This document shows, one piece after another, positions 1 to 5,414 of a stretch of 5,419 nt of DNA (positions are counted from its first letter, which is position 1; each line of letters begins with the position of its first letter). The DNA lies in contig DEPR01000019.1 in NCBI GenBank assembly GCA_002358895.1, positions 11,688 through 17,106 of the forward strand, written 5' to 3'. The notes under the pieces are model-generated. The model did not search any database. It saw nothing but the letters and a program-made list of their open reading frames with translations, and had not been told where the DNA came from. The position numbers and the translations under genes were made by a program. The stretch is from Ruminococcus sp. UBA3387. Lineage in GTDB: Bacteria > Bacillota > Clostridia > Oscillospirales > Ruminococcaceae.

Positions 1-681
1 GGCAAGGTTATCTTTGCAGGAAATGACAAGCTGATGGAGAAAACAGGGATAAAGTGGGATAAATCACCACTTTTCGGTACTGTTGTACATCTGTCGGCTG
101 ACGGTGTTTATGCAGGATATATACTTATTTCAGATGAAATAAAGGAGACTTCAGTTGAAGCGTTGGCAAAGCTGAAGGCACAGGGCATAAAAAAGGTGGT
201 TATGCTTACGGGGGATTCTGCTCAGGAAGGTGAAGCCATAGGCAAACAGCTTGGTATGGATATGATTTACAGTGAGCTTCTGCCTGCTGACAAGGTTGAA
301 AAGTTAGAACAATTACTTTCCGAAAAGTCGGGAAAAGGCAAGCTTGTATTTGTTGGGGACGGGATAAACGACGCTCCTGTTCTTATGAGGGCTGACATAG
401 GAATTGCTATGGGCGGTATCGGCTCGGACGCAGCCATTGAGGCAGCTGACGTGGTGATAATGGATGACAACCCTGAAAAGATTTCAAAGGCCATTGACAT
501 ATCCAAAAGGACTTTGAAGATTGTATATCAGAACATTATATTTGCGTTAGGTATAAAAGCTGTTGTTTTACTGCTGGGTGCGTTGGGCTTAGCAGGAATG
601 TGGTGGGCAGTTTTTGCAGATGTGGGCGTATCGGTTATAGCGATTTTAAACGCTATGAGAACTTTGAAAATAACAGATTGA
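1..681 (+). CDS. Heavy-metal P1B-type ATPase, C-terminal part (Zn/Cd/Pb exporter type), 5' end outside window
   Basis: This is the last 226 residues of a P-type ATPase that uses ATP hydrolysis to pump soft divalent metals across the cytoplasmic membrane. The frame is open to the left edge and starts mid-domain with GKVIFAGNDKL, so the ATG at 34 is internal. Visible parts (residues numbered from the window edge) are the end of the nucleotide-binding domain, the P-domain MLTGDS motif (68-73), the hinge motif VGDGINDAPVL (118-128), and two C-terminal membrane helices (about 177-220). The last helices carry ALGIKA (Lys186) and ADVG (Asp207), the Lys plus DxG pair known from the ZntA/CadA subgroup (P1B-2). 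They do not match the Asn/Tyr/Met/Ser pattern of copper pumps. The DKTGT phosphorylation site, the CPC-type membrane motif and any N-terminal metal-binding domain lie upstream and cannot be checked. The family is certain. Zn/Cd/Pb specificity is well supported but inferred from the last helices alone. Confidence 0.95.
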   Translation, partial: GKVIFAGNDKLMEKTGIKWDKSPLFGTVVHLSADGVYAGYILISDEIKETSVEALAKLKAQGIKKVVMLTGDSAQEGEAIGKQLGMDMIYSELLPADKVEKLEQLLSEKSGKGKLVFVGDGINDAPVLMRADIGIAMGGIGSDAAIEAADVVIMDDNPEKISKAIDISKRTLKIVYQNIIFALGIKAVVLLLGALGLAGMWWAVFADVGVSVIAILNAMRTLKITD

Positions 682-684
682 CAA

Positions 685-729
685 CGAGGGAGTTTCGGGC
701 AGAAGTCTGAAGCTCCCTTGCTGTTTTTT
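685..729 (+). terminator. Rho-independent terminator after the metal ATPase gene
   Basis: A 12-bp stem is formed by 685-696 and 709-720, with AGGGAGTTTC pairing to GAAGCTCCCT through one G-U pair and two further pairs at the base. The loop is about 12 bases and can close further by weak pairs. Three bases after the stem comes a run of six T (724-729). It begins four bases past the ATPase stop codon and isolates that gene from the next transcript. Confidence 0.9.
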
Positions 730-731
730 GC

Positions 732-760
732 TTGCAATTTAAATTGAGATATGGTATAAT
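732..760 (+). promoter_or_regulatory. Sigma-A-type promoter with extended -10 for the LCP-aroC-DUF4364 unit
   Basis: A -35 TTGCAA (732-737, four of six to TTGACA) and a perfect -10 TATAAT (755-760) are separated by exactly 17 bases. A TG one base before the -10 (752-753) gives an extended -10. The expected start of transcription is near 767, leaving a leader of about 38 bases before the ATG at 805. The -35 begins only two bases after the T-run of the preceding terminator, so the two units are packed back to back. A strong, constitutive-looking promoter, apart from the palindrome described separately. Confidence 0.85.
735..746. repeat. 12-bp perfect palindrome in the promoter spacer (possible operator)
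   Basis: CAATTTAAATTG reads the same on both strands. It covers the last three bases of the -35 hexamer and the first half of the spacer, where a bound dimeric repressor would block RNA polymerase. AT-rich palindromes of this length can arise by chance in such sequence, and no known operator consensus is recognised, so a regulatory role is only an inference. Confidence 0.4.
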
Positions 761-804
761 GAAAAATAATTGTATTTAGTTGTCTGTTGAAAGAGGCGTA
801 AATT

Positions 805-1962
805 ATGGATAACAATAAAAAACCATTGGAAGATAGGGCAATAGATTCAGAAGAACTGATTGAAAATCAGGAAGACACTGAAATTTCAGATGAAAATGAA
901 ACAGACGAAAATAAGAAGAAAAAGACCAAAAAAGCTGTTATTGTATCTTTTTCAATTCTCGGCTTCTTTTTGGCGATTATTCTTGCGGTTGTGGGTATCT
1001 TTTTCCACTATGTTTCTAAGATTAATATTCAGCGTACAAAGGCTGAAGTGTATGATTCCATTGAGATTGATGACCTTGTTGTAGGACCTGATTCACCTCT
1101 GGCGGACATTAACGCACTTGAAGGCAAGATGAAGGCTAACTTTGACAAGGACGGACTTATGCAGTCAGATGACGTATTGAACATTCTGGTCCTCGGTACG
1201 GACAGTCGGCAGAATAATGAACGAGGACGTTCAGACTGTATGATTTTAGTTTCCCTTAACAAGGCGACAGACGAAATCATTATGACATCATTGCTCCGAG
1301 ATATGTACGTTACAATTCCCGGCAAGGAAAATTCTAAGCTGACCCACGCTTATTCTTACGGTGGTGCAGACCTGGCTGTTGACGCTGTTGAGCAGAACTT
1401 TAAAATTGACATTGACAATTATGTTCAGATAAACTTCTTCTCCTTTATGGAGGTTGTTGACGCAGTCGGTGGGCTGGATATAAACATAGCTGAAGAAGAA
1501 TTGAGAAGTGTAAACGGTTATATAAATCAGCTTAATGAACTTTTAAATCTTCCTAACGGAACAGATTGTCTTAAATCTGCAGGAAAGCAGCATCTTAACG
1601 GAAAGCAGGCTCTTGGCTACACAAGAGTGCGTTATGTTGGTACTGACTTTGCAAGAACAAGCCGTCAGAGGTATGTTTTCGAGGAGGTTATCAAGAAGGC
1701 AAGCAAGCTAAGCGTTGGAGAGCTTGATAACTTTGTTGACGAGCTTTTCCCTATGATTACAACTGACCTTACGGAAACTGATATTTTCTCACTTCTTGTA
1801 AAGGCACCTACATATTTCTCTTATGATGTGGTTCAGCACACAATTCCGACAGAGGGTACCTGGGAATATATGACCATCAGAAGTATGTCGGTACTTGGTG
1901 TGGATTTTGAGGCAAATCAGGAATATCTGTTCAAGAATATTTATCGTTACGAAGAAGAATAA
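805..1962 (+). CDS. LytR-CpsA-Psr (LCP) family cell-wall glycopolymer transferase
   Basis: LCP enzymes move glycopolymers (teichoic acids, capsule or similar) from a lipid pyrophosphate carrier onto peptidoglycan, acting outside the membrane. This protein of 385 residues has a charged, Glu/Asp/Lys-rich cytoplasmic tail (1-43), one membrane helix (about 44-68), a linker, and an LCP domain (about 124-300). Typical LCP motifs are visible: LGTDSR (130-135), GRSD (141-144), LLRDMYV (163-169), VDAVGGLDI (218-226), and the block QHLNGKQALGYTRVRY (262-277) followed by DFARTSRQR (281-289). These contain the Arg and Asp residues that bind the pyrophosphate and metal in the family. A further 85 residues follow the domain without a recognised C-terminal module. 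Two cysteines (145, 255) lie in the extracellular domain. The start is set by AAGAGG at 791-796, eight bases before the ATG. It is the first gene of a probable transcript with aroC 34 bases downstream. The polymer attached cannot be told from sequence. Confidence 0.93.
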   Translation: MDNNKKPLEDRAIDSEELIENQEDTEISDENETDENKKKKTKKAVIVSFSILGFFLAIILAVVGIFFHYVSKINIQRTKAEVYDSIEIDDLVVGPDSPLADINALEGKMKANFDKDGLMQSDDVLNILVLGTDSRQNNERGRSDCMILVSLNKATDEIIMTSLLRDMYVTIPGKENSKLTHAYSYGGADLAVDAVEQNFKIDIDNYVQINFFSFMEVVDAVGGLDINIAEEELRSVNGYINQLNELLNLPNGTDCLKSAGKQHLNGKQALGYTRVRYVGTDFARTSRQRYVFEEVIKKASKLSVGELDNFVDELFPMITTDLTETDIFSLLVKAPTYFSYDVVQHTIPTEGTWEYMTIRSMSVLGVDFEANQEYLFKNIYRYEEE

Positions 1963-1996
1963 TTATACATAACAAGCAAAAACGGAGGAAAAGAAT

Positions 1997-3088
1997 ATGG
2001 CATCAACCTGGAGTAACAATATTACATTTTCAGTATTCGGAGAAAGCCACGGACCAGCTATCGGTGTGTGTCTTGACAATGTGCCTCCCGGAGAAACTAT
2101 TGATATGGAAAAGCTTATGCAGTTTATGGCGAGGAGAGCTCCGAAAAAGGACAAGACTTCAACACAGAGACGTGAAAAGGATATGCCACAGATTATGTCC
2201 GGCTTTTTCAACGGCAAGACTACAGGCACTCCTCTTTGTGCTTTGATTCAGAATACAGACCAGCACTCAAACGATTATTCCAATCTCTCAAAGCTGGCTC
2301 GTCCAGGACACGCTGATTACACAGGTGCTTTGCGTTACAGAGGCTTCAACGACCAGCGTGGTGGCGGACACTTCTCAGGCAGACTTACTGCTCCACTTTG
2401 TTTTGCAGGAGCTGTTGCTGCACAGATTCTTGAAAAGCGTGGAATTTATGTTGGTGCTCACATTGCTGAAATCCACAACATCAAGGACAATGCTTTTGAC
2501 CCTATCAGGACTTCAAGGGATGATATTGTTGCTTTAAGAGAGAAGGAATTCCCTGTAATTTCAGATGCAAAGGGCAAGAAGATGGTTGCTGACATTGACA
2601 AGGCAAGACAGAGCTTTGACAGCGTTGGTGGTGTGGTAGAGTGCATAGCTATAAATGTTCCTGCAGGAATCGGCTCACCGATTTTCGACGGGCTTGAAAA
2701 CTCTATTGCACAGCTTATTTTCGGTATCCCTGCTGTAAAGGGCCTGGAATTCGGTGCAGGCTTCAACTGTGCAAAAATGCTGGGCTCAGAAAACAATGAC
2801 GAATTCTATGTAAACGAAAACGGCCACGTTGTTACGAGAACCAATTTCCACGGTGGTATTTTAGGTGGCATTTCTTCAGGTATGCCTATAACTCTCAGGG
2901 TTGCTTTCAAGCCTACACCATCAATTTCAAGACCACAGGCTACAGTTGACTATTCGGCAATGAAGAACGAGACTATCAACATCAAGGGCAGACACGACCC
3001 TTGTGTTGTACCGAGAGCAGTACCTTGTGTTGAGGCTGCTGTAAACATTGCTTTGCTTAACCATATGCTTCAGTATCCAAATTTTTAA
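1997..3088 (+). CDS. aroC: Chorismate synthase
   Basis: AroC catalyses the last shikimate step, the trans-1,4 elimination of phosphate from EPSP to give chorismate, using reduced FMN, in the cytoplasm. The product feeds Phe, Tyr, Trp and folate synthesis. Its 363 residues are full length for the family. Motifs in order are FGESHG (14-19, catalytic His18), Arg46-Arg47 of the substrate site, GKTTGTPL (73-80), RPGHADYT (102-109, second catalytic His105), RGGGHFSGRLTAP (121-133), GIPAVKGLEFGAGF (243-256), FHGGILGGISSGMP (284-297), FKPTPSIS (304-311) and GRHDPCVVPRAVP (331-343). The third glycine-rich block reads GGGHFSGR instead of the GGGRSSAR of E. coli, a variant I associate with Clostridia rather than a defect. 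GGAGG at 1984-1988 lies eight bases before the ATG. No terminator separates it from the LCP gene, so it is probably co-transcribed. No other shikimate gene is in the window. Confidence 0.98.
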   Translation: MASTWSNNITFSVFGESHGPAIGVCLDNVPPGETIDMEKLMQFMARRAPKKDKTSTQRREKDMPQIMSGFFNGKTTGTPLCALIQNTDQHSNDYSNLSKLARPGHADYTGALRYRGFNDQRGGGHFSGRLTAPLCFAGAVAAQILEKRGIYVGAHIAEIHNIKDNAFDPIRTSRDDIVALREKEFPVISDAKGKKMVADIDKARQSFDSVGGVVECIAINVPAGIGSPIFDGLENSIAQLIFGIPAVKGLEFGAGFNCAKMLGSENNDEFYVNENGHVVTRTNFHGGILGGISSGMPITLRVAFKPTPSISRPQATVDYSAMKNETINIKGRHDPCVVPRAVPCVEAAVNIALLNHMLQYPNF

Positions 3089-3092
3089 TTGA

Positions 3093-3135
3093 GGCATTGG
3101 AAGAAGAAAATGACGGATAAATGGTTTTCAATGCC
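3093..3135 (+). other. Hairpin and nine-codon reading frame in the aroC-DUF4364 gap
   Basis: Bases 3093-3102 (GGCATTGGAA) pair with 3126-3135 (TTTCAATGCC) over ten positions with one G-U, enclosing a 23-base loop. The stem is followed by ATAAAAAATGAGG rather than a T-run, so it is not an intrinsic terminator. It ends nine bases before the GAGG of the next gene. The loop and 3' arm also hold a nine-codon frame, ATG 3110 to TAA 3137-3139, encoding MTDKWFSMP, preceded by a GGAAGAAG purine stretch. The hairpin could set mRNA stability or translation of the DUF4364 gene. Both observations are direct, the function is guesswork. Confidence 0.4.
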
Positions 3136-3144
3136 ATAAAAAAT

Positions 3145-3163
3145 GAGGTAAATGTATTCAATG
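3145..3163 (+). promoter_or_regulatory. Ribosome binding site with two candidate start codons (3152 or 3161)
   Basis: GAGG at 3145-3148 is the only Shine-Dalgarno-like sequence here. Spacing is three bases to ATG 3152 and twelve to ATG 3161, both away from the seven to eight bases used by the other genes of this window. Initiation at either codon is plausible, and translation may be weak. Confidence 0.5.
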
Positions 3164-3760
3164 GAACACAGTTTTATAAACAGTATAACTCCCGATATTT
3201 TAAATCCCACCGATGAATATGAGGTTAAAATTCTCCTTGCTTATTTTATGCATCAGATTGACCGTCCTTTAACTCCTAATCAGCTGACGGAAATTGCTAC
3301 GGGCGACGGAATAGTAAATTATTTTCTCTATTCGGAAGCTGTCAACGAGATGCTGAAAAATGGACTCATCGCCATTGAGGAAATTGAGGGAATCAATCAT
3401 TATGTGCTGACGGAAAAGGGCAAGGACGGTGCTTTAAGCTTCAAAAAGTATGTAAGCAAAAGCGTCCGTGACAGAATTTATGCGGCAGGACTGAGATTTT
3501 TCTCAAAGCTCAAGAACAGCCGTGATGTTACTTTTGATATAACACCTCTTGAAAAGGGTTATTCTGTACACTGCAAATGCAGTGATAACGGGCTTTTGCT
3601 TATGGATATGACTTTGTTTGCTCCTGACAAGGAACAGGCTGACTATATCAAGTCAAAGATTATGATTAATCCTACGGATTTTTACTGCAAGGTTATGGAT
3701 TATATCATCGAAAACGAAGAATATATTCCAAGCATCGGTGCTGATGACAGCGAAATATAA
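3152..3760 (+). CDS. DUF4364 family winged-helix protein, putative transcriptional regulator
   Basis: A 202-residue soluble protein resembling the DUF4364 family, which I know mainly from Clostridia and whose role is not established. Residues about 22-98 look like a winged helix-turn-helix: helix 23-36 (EYEVKILLAYFMHQ), helix 41-50 (TPNQLTEIAT), recognition-type helix 56-71 (NYFLYSEAVNEMLKNG), then a wing ending in HYVLTEKGK (83-91), as in MarR/PadR-like folds. The second half, with a CKC at 141-143, alternates beta-like and helical stretches and may serve dimerisation or ligand binding. No membrane segment or signal peptide is present. The start is uncertain: GAGG at 3145-3148 is only three bases from the ATG at 3152 but twelve from an in-frame ATG at 3161, which would remove three residues. 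It is the last gene of the LCP-aroC unit, 63 bases after aroC. DNA binding is inferred and no target is known. Confidence 0.85.
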   Translation: MYSMEHSFINSITPDILNPTDEYEVKILLAYFMHQIDRPLTPNQLTEIATGDGIVNYFLYSEAVNEMLKNGLIAIEEIEGINHYVLTEKGKDGALSFKKYVSKSVRDRIYAAGLRFFSKLKNSRDVTFDITPLEKGYSVHCKCSDNGLLLMDMTLFAPDKEQADYIKSKIMINPTDFYCKVMDYIIENEEYIPSIGADDSEI

Positions 3761-3761
3761 G

Positions 3762-3783
3762 GAGAGCTTCGGCTCTCTTTTTT
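3762..3783 (+). terminator. Rho-independent terminator with UUCG tetraloop closing the LCP-aroC-DUF4364 unit
   Basis: GAGAGC (3762-3767), loop TTCG (3768-3771) and GCTCTC (3772-3777) form a perfect 6-bp stem capped by the very stable C(UUCG)G tetraloop, directly followed by six T (3778-3783). The pairing can be extended downward by G3761-T3778 and two A-T pairs that use the last two bases of the DUF4364 stop codon, so gene end and terminator are fused. Confidence 0.93.
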
Positions 3784-3826
3784 ATGGTAATTCAAAGAAC
3801 ATATGGATAACCTAACTTTTCTTTTT

Positions 3827-3859
3827 TTATCATAAAATTATCACATTAATGGGTATAAT
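3827..3859 (+). promoter_or_regulatory. Probable activator-dependent promoter of the htrA-like gene with a Pho-box-like tandem repeat
   Basis: A perfect -10 TATAAT lies at 3854-3859, giving an expected start near 3866 and a leader of about 48 bases. The -35 position (3831-3836, CATAAA) does not match TTGACA. Instead TTATCA occurs twice, at 3827-3832 and 3838-3843, 11 bp apart, and the second copy ends ten bases before the -10. This spacing is that of PhoB/PhoP (OmpR-family) boxes, which replace the -35. The segment 3827-3844 matches 14 of 18 positions of the E. coli Pho box CTGTCATAAAACTGTCAC. A second -10-like TATAAC (3865-3870) lies 11 bp downstream of the first. A run of seven T precedes the repeats. 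The promoter is likely, the identity of the regulator is not known. Confidence 0.6.
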
Positions 3860-3914
3860 ATAGGTATAACGGAAAATACAAACCAGTTTTGGCTTAATAT
3901 AAAGGAGTGTTTAT

Positions 3915-5339
3915 ATGTACGACAATTTCAATAATGAGCAGAATCAGAACAATGAAAATGTACAGAAGGAACAGAATACAACAGCTAATCAGAACCAGCA
4001 GTATTCACAGTACAATCAGAATGGATACAGCTATAACGGTCAGAACGGATATTACAACTACAACAATATGAATGAATATTCATACAATCCGAAGCCGAAA
4101 AAGCCTAAGCACAGAAAGCTTCTTATAGCTCTGGTTGTCTGCATTTGCGTTGTGGCTGTGGGAGCAACATCAGTTGTGGGATATTCAATTATGACGGGCA
4201 ACACTCTTGGCAACTTATTCAACAGGGGCGAGGGAAGCTCAATACGTCCTGATGTTTCGGATAACAACACCACAAACAAGGTAAAGAGAGAAAATCTCCC
4301 TACACTTATTCAGCTTGCTACTCCTGATGACGCAATGAAAATTCCTGAAATTGTGGAAAAGGTTTCACCTTCAGTTGTAGGAATTTCCTGCCTTACAAAC
4401 TCAGGCACAGTTACAGGCACAGGAATTGTAATGAGTGAGGATGGTTACATTATTACAAACGCTCACGTTGTTGACGGTGCAAGTGCTATTTCCGTAGTAC
4501 TTCCAAGTGAATACACAGATGGCGAAAAGGATGATGAAGACAACTCATACAAGGCTGAGCTTATCGGCAAGGATAATCAGACAGACATTGCAGTAGTTAA
4601 AATTGAAAAGGACGGATTGGTTGCTGTAGAGTTCGGTACATCTGCTGAAGTACAGGTTGGTGAGGTTTCTATTGTAATCGGCAATCCACTTGGTCTTGAT
4701 CTTGCAAACTCTGTTACTGCAGGCATTATTTCTGCAACGGACAGAACAATCACCATTGAGGACAGGACAATGAATCTTATTCAGACTGACGCTTCAATCA
4801 ACTCGGGCAACTCAGGTGGTCCGTTGATTAACGCTTACGGTCAGGTTATCGGTATCACTTCTGCAAAGGTTGCTTCAACTTATGGTGAGGGTCTCGGATT
4901 TGCTATTCCTATTGACGAGGCTATTCCTATTGTTCAGGAGCTTATGGAAAACGGCTACGTTACAGGCAGACCTACACTTGGCATCAGTGGTATGAACATT
5001 TCAGACCTGCAGTCGCAGTATTATGACATTCCTAAGGGCTTTATTGTAAAAATCGTTGAGCCGGGAAGTGCTGCTGAACAGGCAGGAATTGTTGAAGATG
5101 ATATTATTGTAGGCATTGAGGGTACGCTTATTGAATCTATTGAAGAATTCAATGATATCAAGGAAAAATACAAGGCAGGAGACGAAATCACCGTTTCACT
5201 TTACAGAAACGACAAGATTGTAGATGTCAAGGTTATTCTCGGCGAGGCTGTTGAGGAGCAGTCAAGCTCACAGGGTCAGCAGTCATATGAGGATTTCTAT
5301 GACAACTTCTATGATATGTTCCCTGACTTCGGATACTAA
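3915..5339 (+). CDS. htrA: HtrA/DegP-like membrane-anchored serine protease (S1C) with one PDZ domain
   Basis: HtrA proteases degrade or refold damaged proteins at the outer face of the membrane. This one has 474 residues: a cytoplasmic tail unusually rich in Asn, Gln and Tyr (1-57), a basic stop PKPKKPKHRK (59-68), one membrane helix (about 69-92), a linker, a trypsin-like domain (about 143-345) and a PDZ domain (about 352-443). The catalytic triad is intact: His184 in TNAHVV, Asp224 in TDIAVV and Ser300 in NSGNSGGPL. A short acidic insertion (GEKDDEDNS, 203-211) sits between the His and Asp strands. PDZ landmarks are GFIVKIVEPGSAAEQAGI (375-392) and DDIIVGIEG (395-403). After it comes a tail of Ser/Gln followed by closely spaced Tyr and Phe (449-474). 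AAAGGAG at 3901-3907, seven bases before the ATG, fixes the start. It is a single-gene unit with its own promoter and a terminator-like hairpin. Whether it is the main housekeeping HtrA or a paralogue cannot be told. Confidence 0.96.
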   Translation: MYDNFNNEQNQNNENVQKEQNTTANQNQQYSQYNQNGYSYNGQNGYYNYNNMNEYSYNPKPKKPKHRKLLIALVVCICVVAVGATSVVGYSIMTGNTLGNLFNRGEGSSIRPDVSDNNTTNKVKRENLPTLIQLATPDDAMKIPEIVEKVSPSVVGISCLTNSGTVTGTGIVMSEDGYIITNAHVVDGASAISVVLPSEYTDGEKDDEDNSYKAELIGKDNQTDIAVVKIEKDGLVAVEFGTSAEVQVGEVSIVIGNPLGLDLANSVTAGIISATDRTITIEDRTMNLIQTDASINSGNSGGPLINAYGQVIGITSAKVASTYGEGLGFAIPIDEAIPIVQELMENGYVTGRPTLGISGMNISDLQSQYYDIPKGFIVKIVEPGSAAEQAGIVEDDIIVGIEGTLIESIEEFNDIKEKYKAGDEITVSLYRNDKIVDVKVILGEAVEEQSSSQGQQSYEDFYDNFYDMFPDFGY

Positions 5340-5344
5340 TTTGC

Positions 5345-5366
5345 TTTTTTCATAATTTTTTTCATA
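5345..5366. repeat. T-rich 10-bp direct repeat after htrA
   Basis: TTTTTTCATA occurs at 5345-5354 and again at 5357-5366, a 12-bp period, followed by a looser third T-rich stretch. It lies six bases after the htrA stop codon, before the hairpin at 5387. It may be simple AT-rich slippage sequence. No function is assigned. Confidence 0.5.
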
Positions 5367-5386
5367 TTCTTTTACTTCAGGCGATT

Positions 5387-5414
5387 GGGCTGTTCCTTTT
5401 GGGACAGCCCTTTT
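5387..5414 (+). terminator. Terminator-like hairpin downstream of htrA
   Basis: GGGCTGTTCC (5387-5396) pairs with GGGACAGCCC (5401-5410) over ten positions with one G-U, around a TTTT loop, and is followed by only four T (5411-5414). The stem is strong but the T-run is short. The hairpin starts 48 bases after the htrA stop codon and is the only candidate terminator for it inside the window. On the minus strand no T-run follows, so it is not bidirectional. Confidence 0.75.

Noticed and set aside
1..681. Copper-exporting (CopA-type) ATPase
   Set aside because: The last helices carry the Lys...AspxGly pattern of the Zn/Cd/Pb subgroup and lack the copper-type Tyr-Asn and Met-Ser-Ser residues.
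267..815. Minus-strand open frames opposite the metal ATPase gene and the LCP promoter region
   Set aside because: They mirror the coding frame and terminator region of the + strand, have no recognisable domains, and the second overlaps a clear terminator and promoter.
1029..1325. Minus-strand open frame opposite the LCP gene
   Set aside because: Lies inside a well-supported LCP domain on the other strand, with no recognisable motif.
1963..1996. Separate promoter or terminator between the LCP gene and aroC
   Set aside because: Only 34 bases, containing the aroC ribosome binding site and no hairpin or promoter hexamer pair.
1963..2796. Minus-strand and alternative-frame open frames within aroC
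   Set aside because: The full chorismate synthase motif set is on the + strand frame starting at 1997; the others are shadows without features.
3093..3141. Intrinsic terminator between aroC and the DUF4364 gene
   Set aside because: The stem is followed by an A-rich, not T-rich, stretch and has a large loop, so it should not terminate transcription.
3816..3830. T-run as a second terminator for the upstream unit
   Set aside because: No stem-loop precedes it; it more likely belongs to the AT-rich promoter region of htrA.
4058..4279. Minus-strand open frame opposite the htrA N-terminal region
   Set aside because: A shadow of the Asn/Tyr-rich tail and membrane helix coding sequence; no domain recognised.
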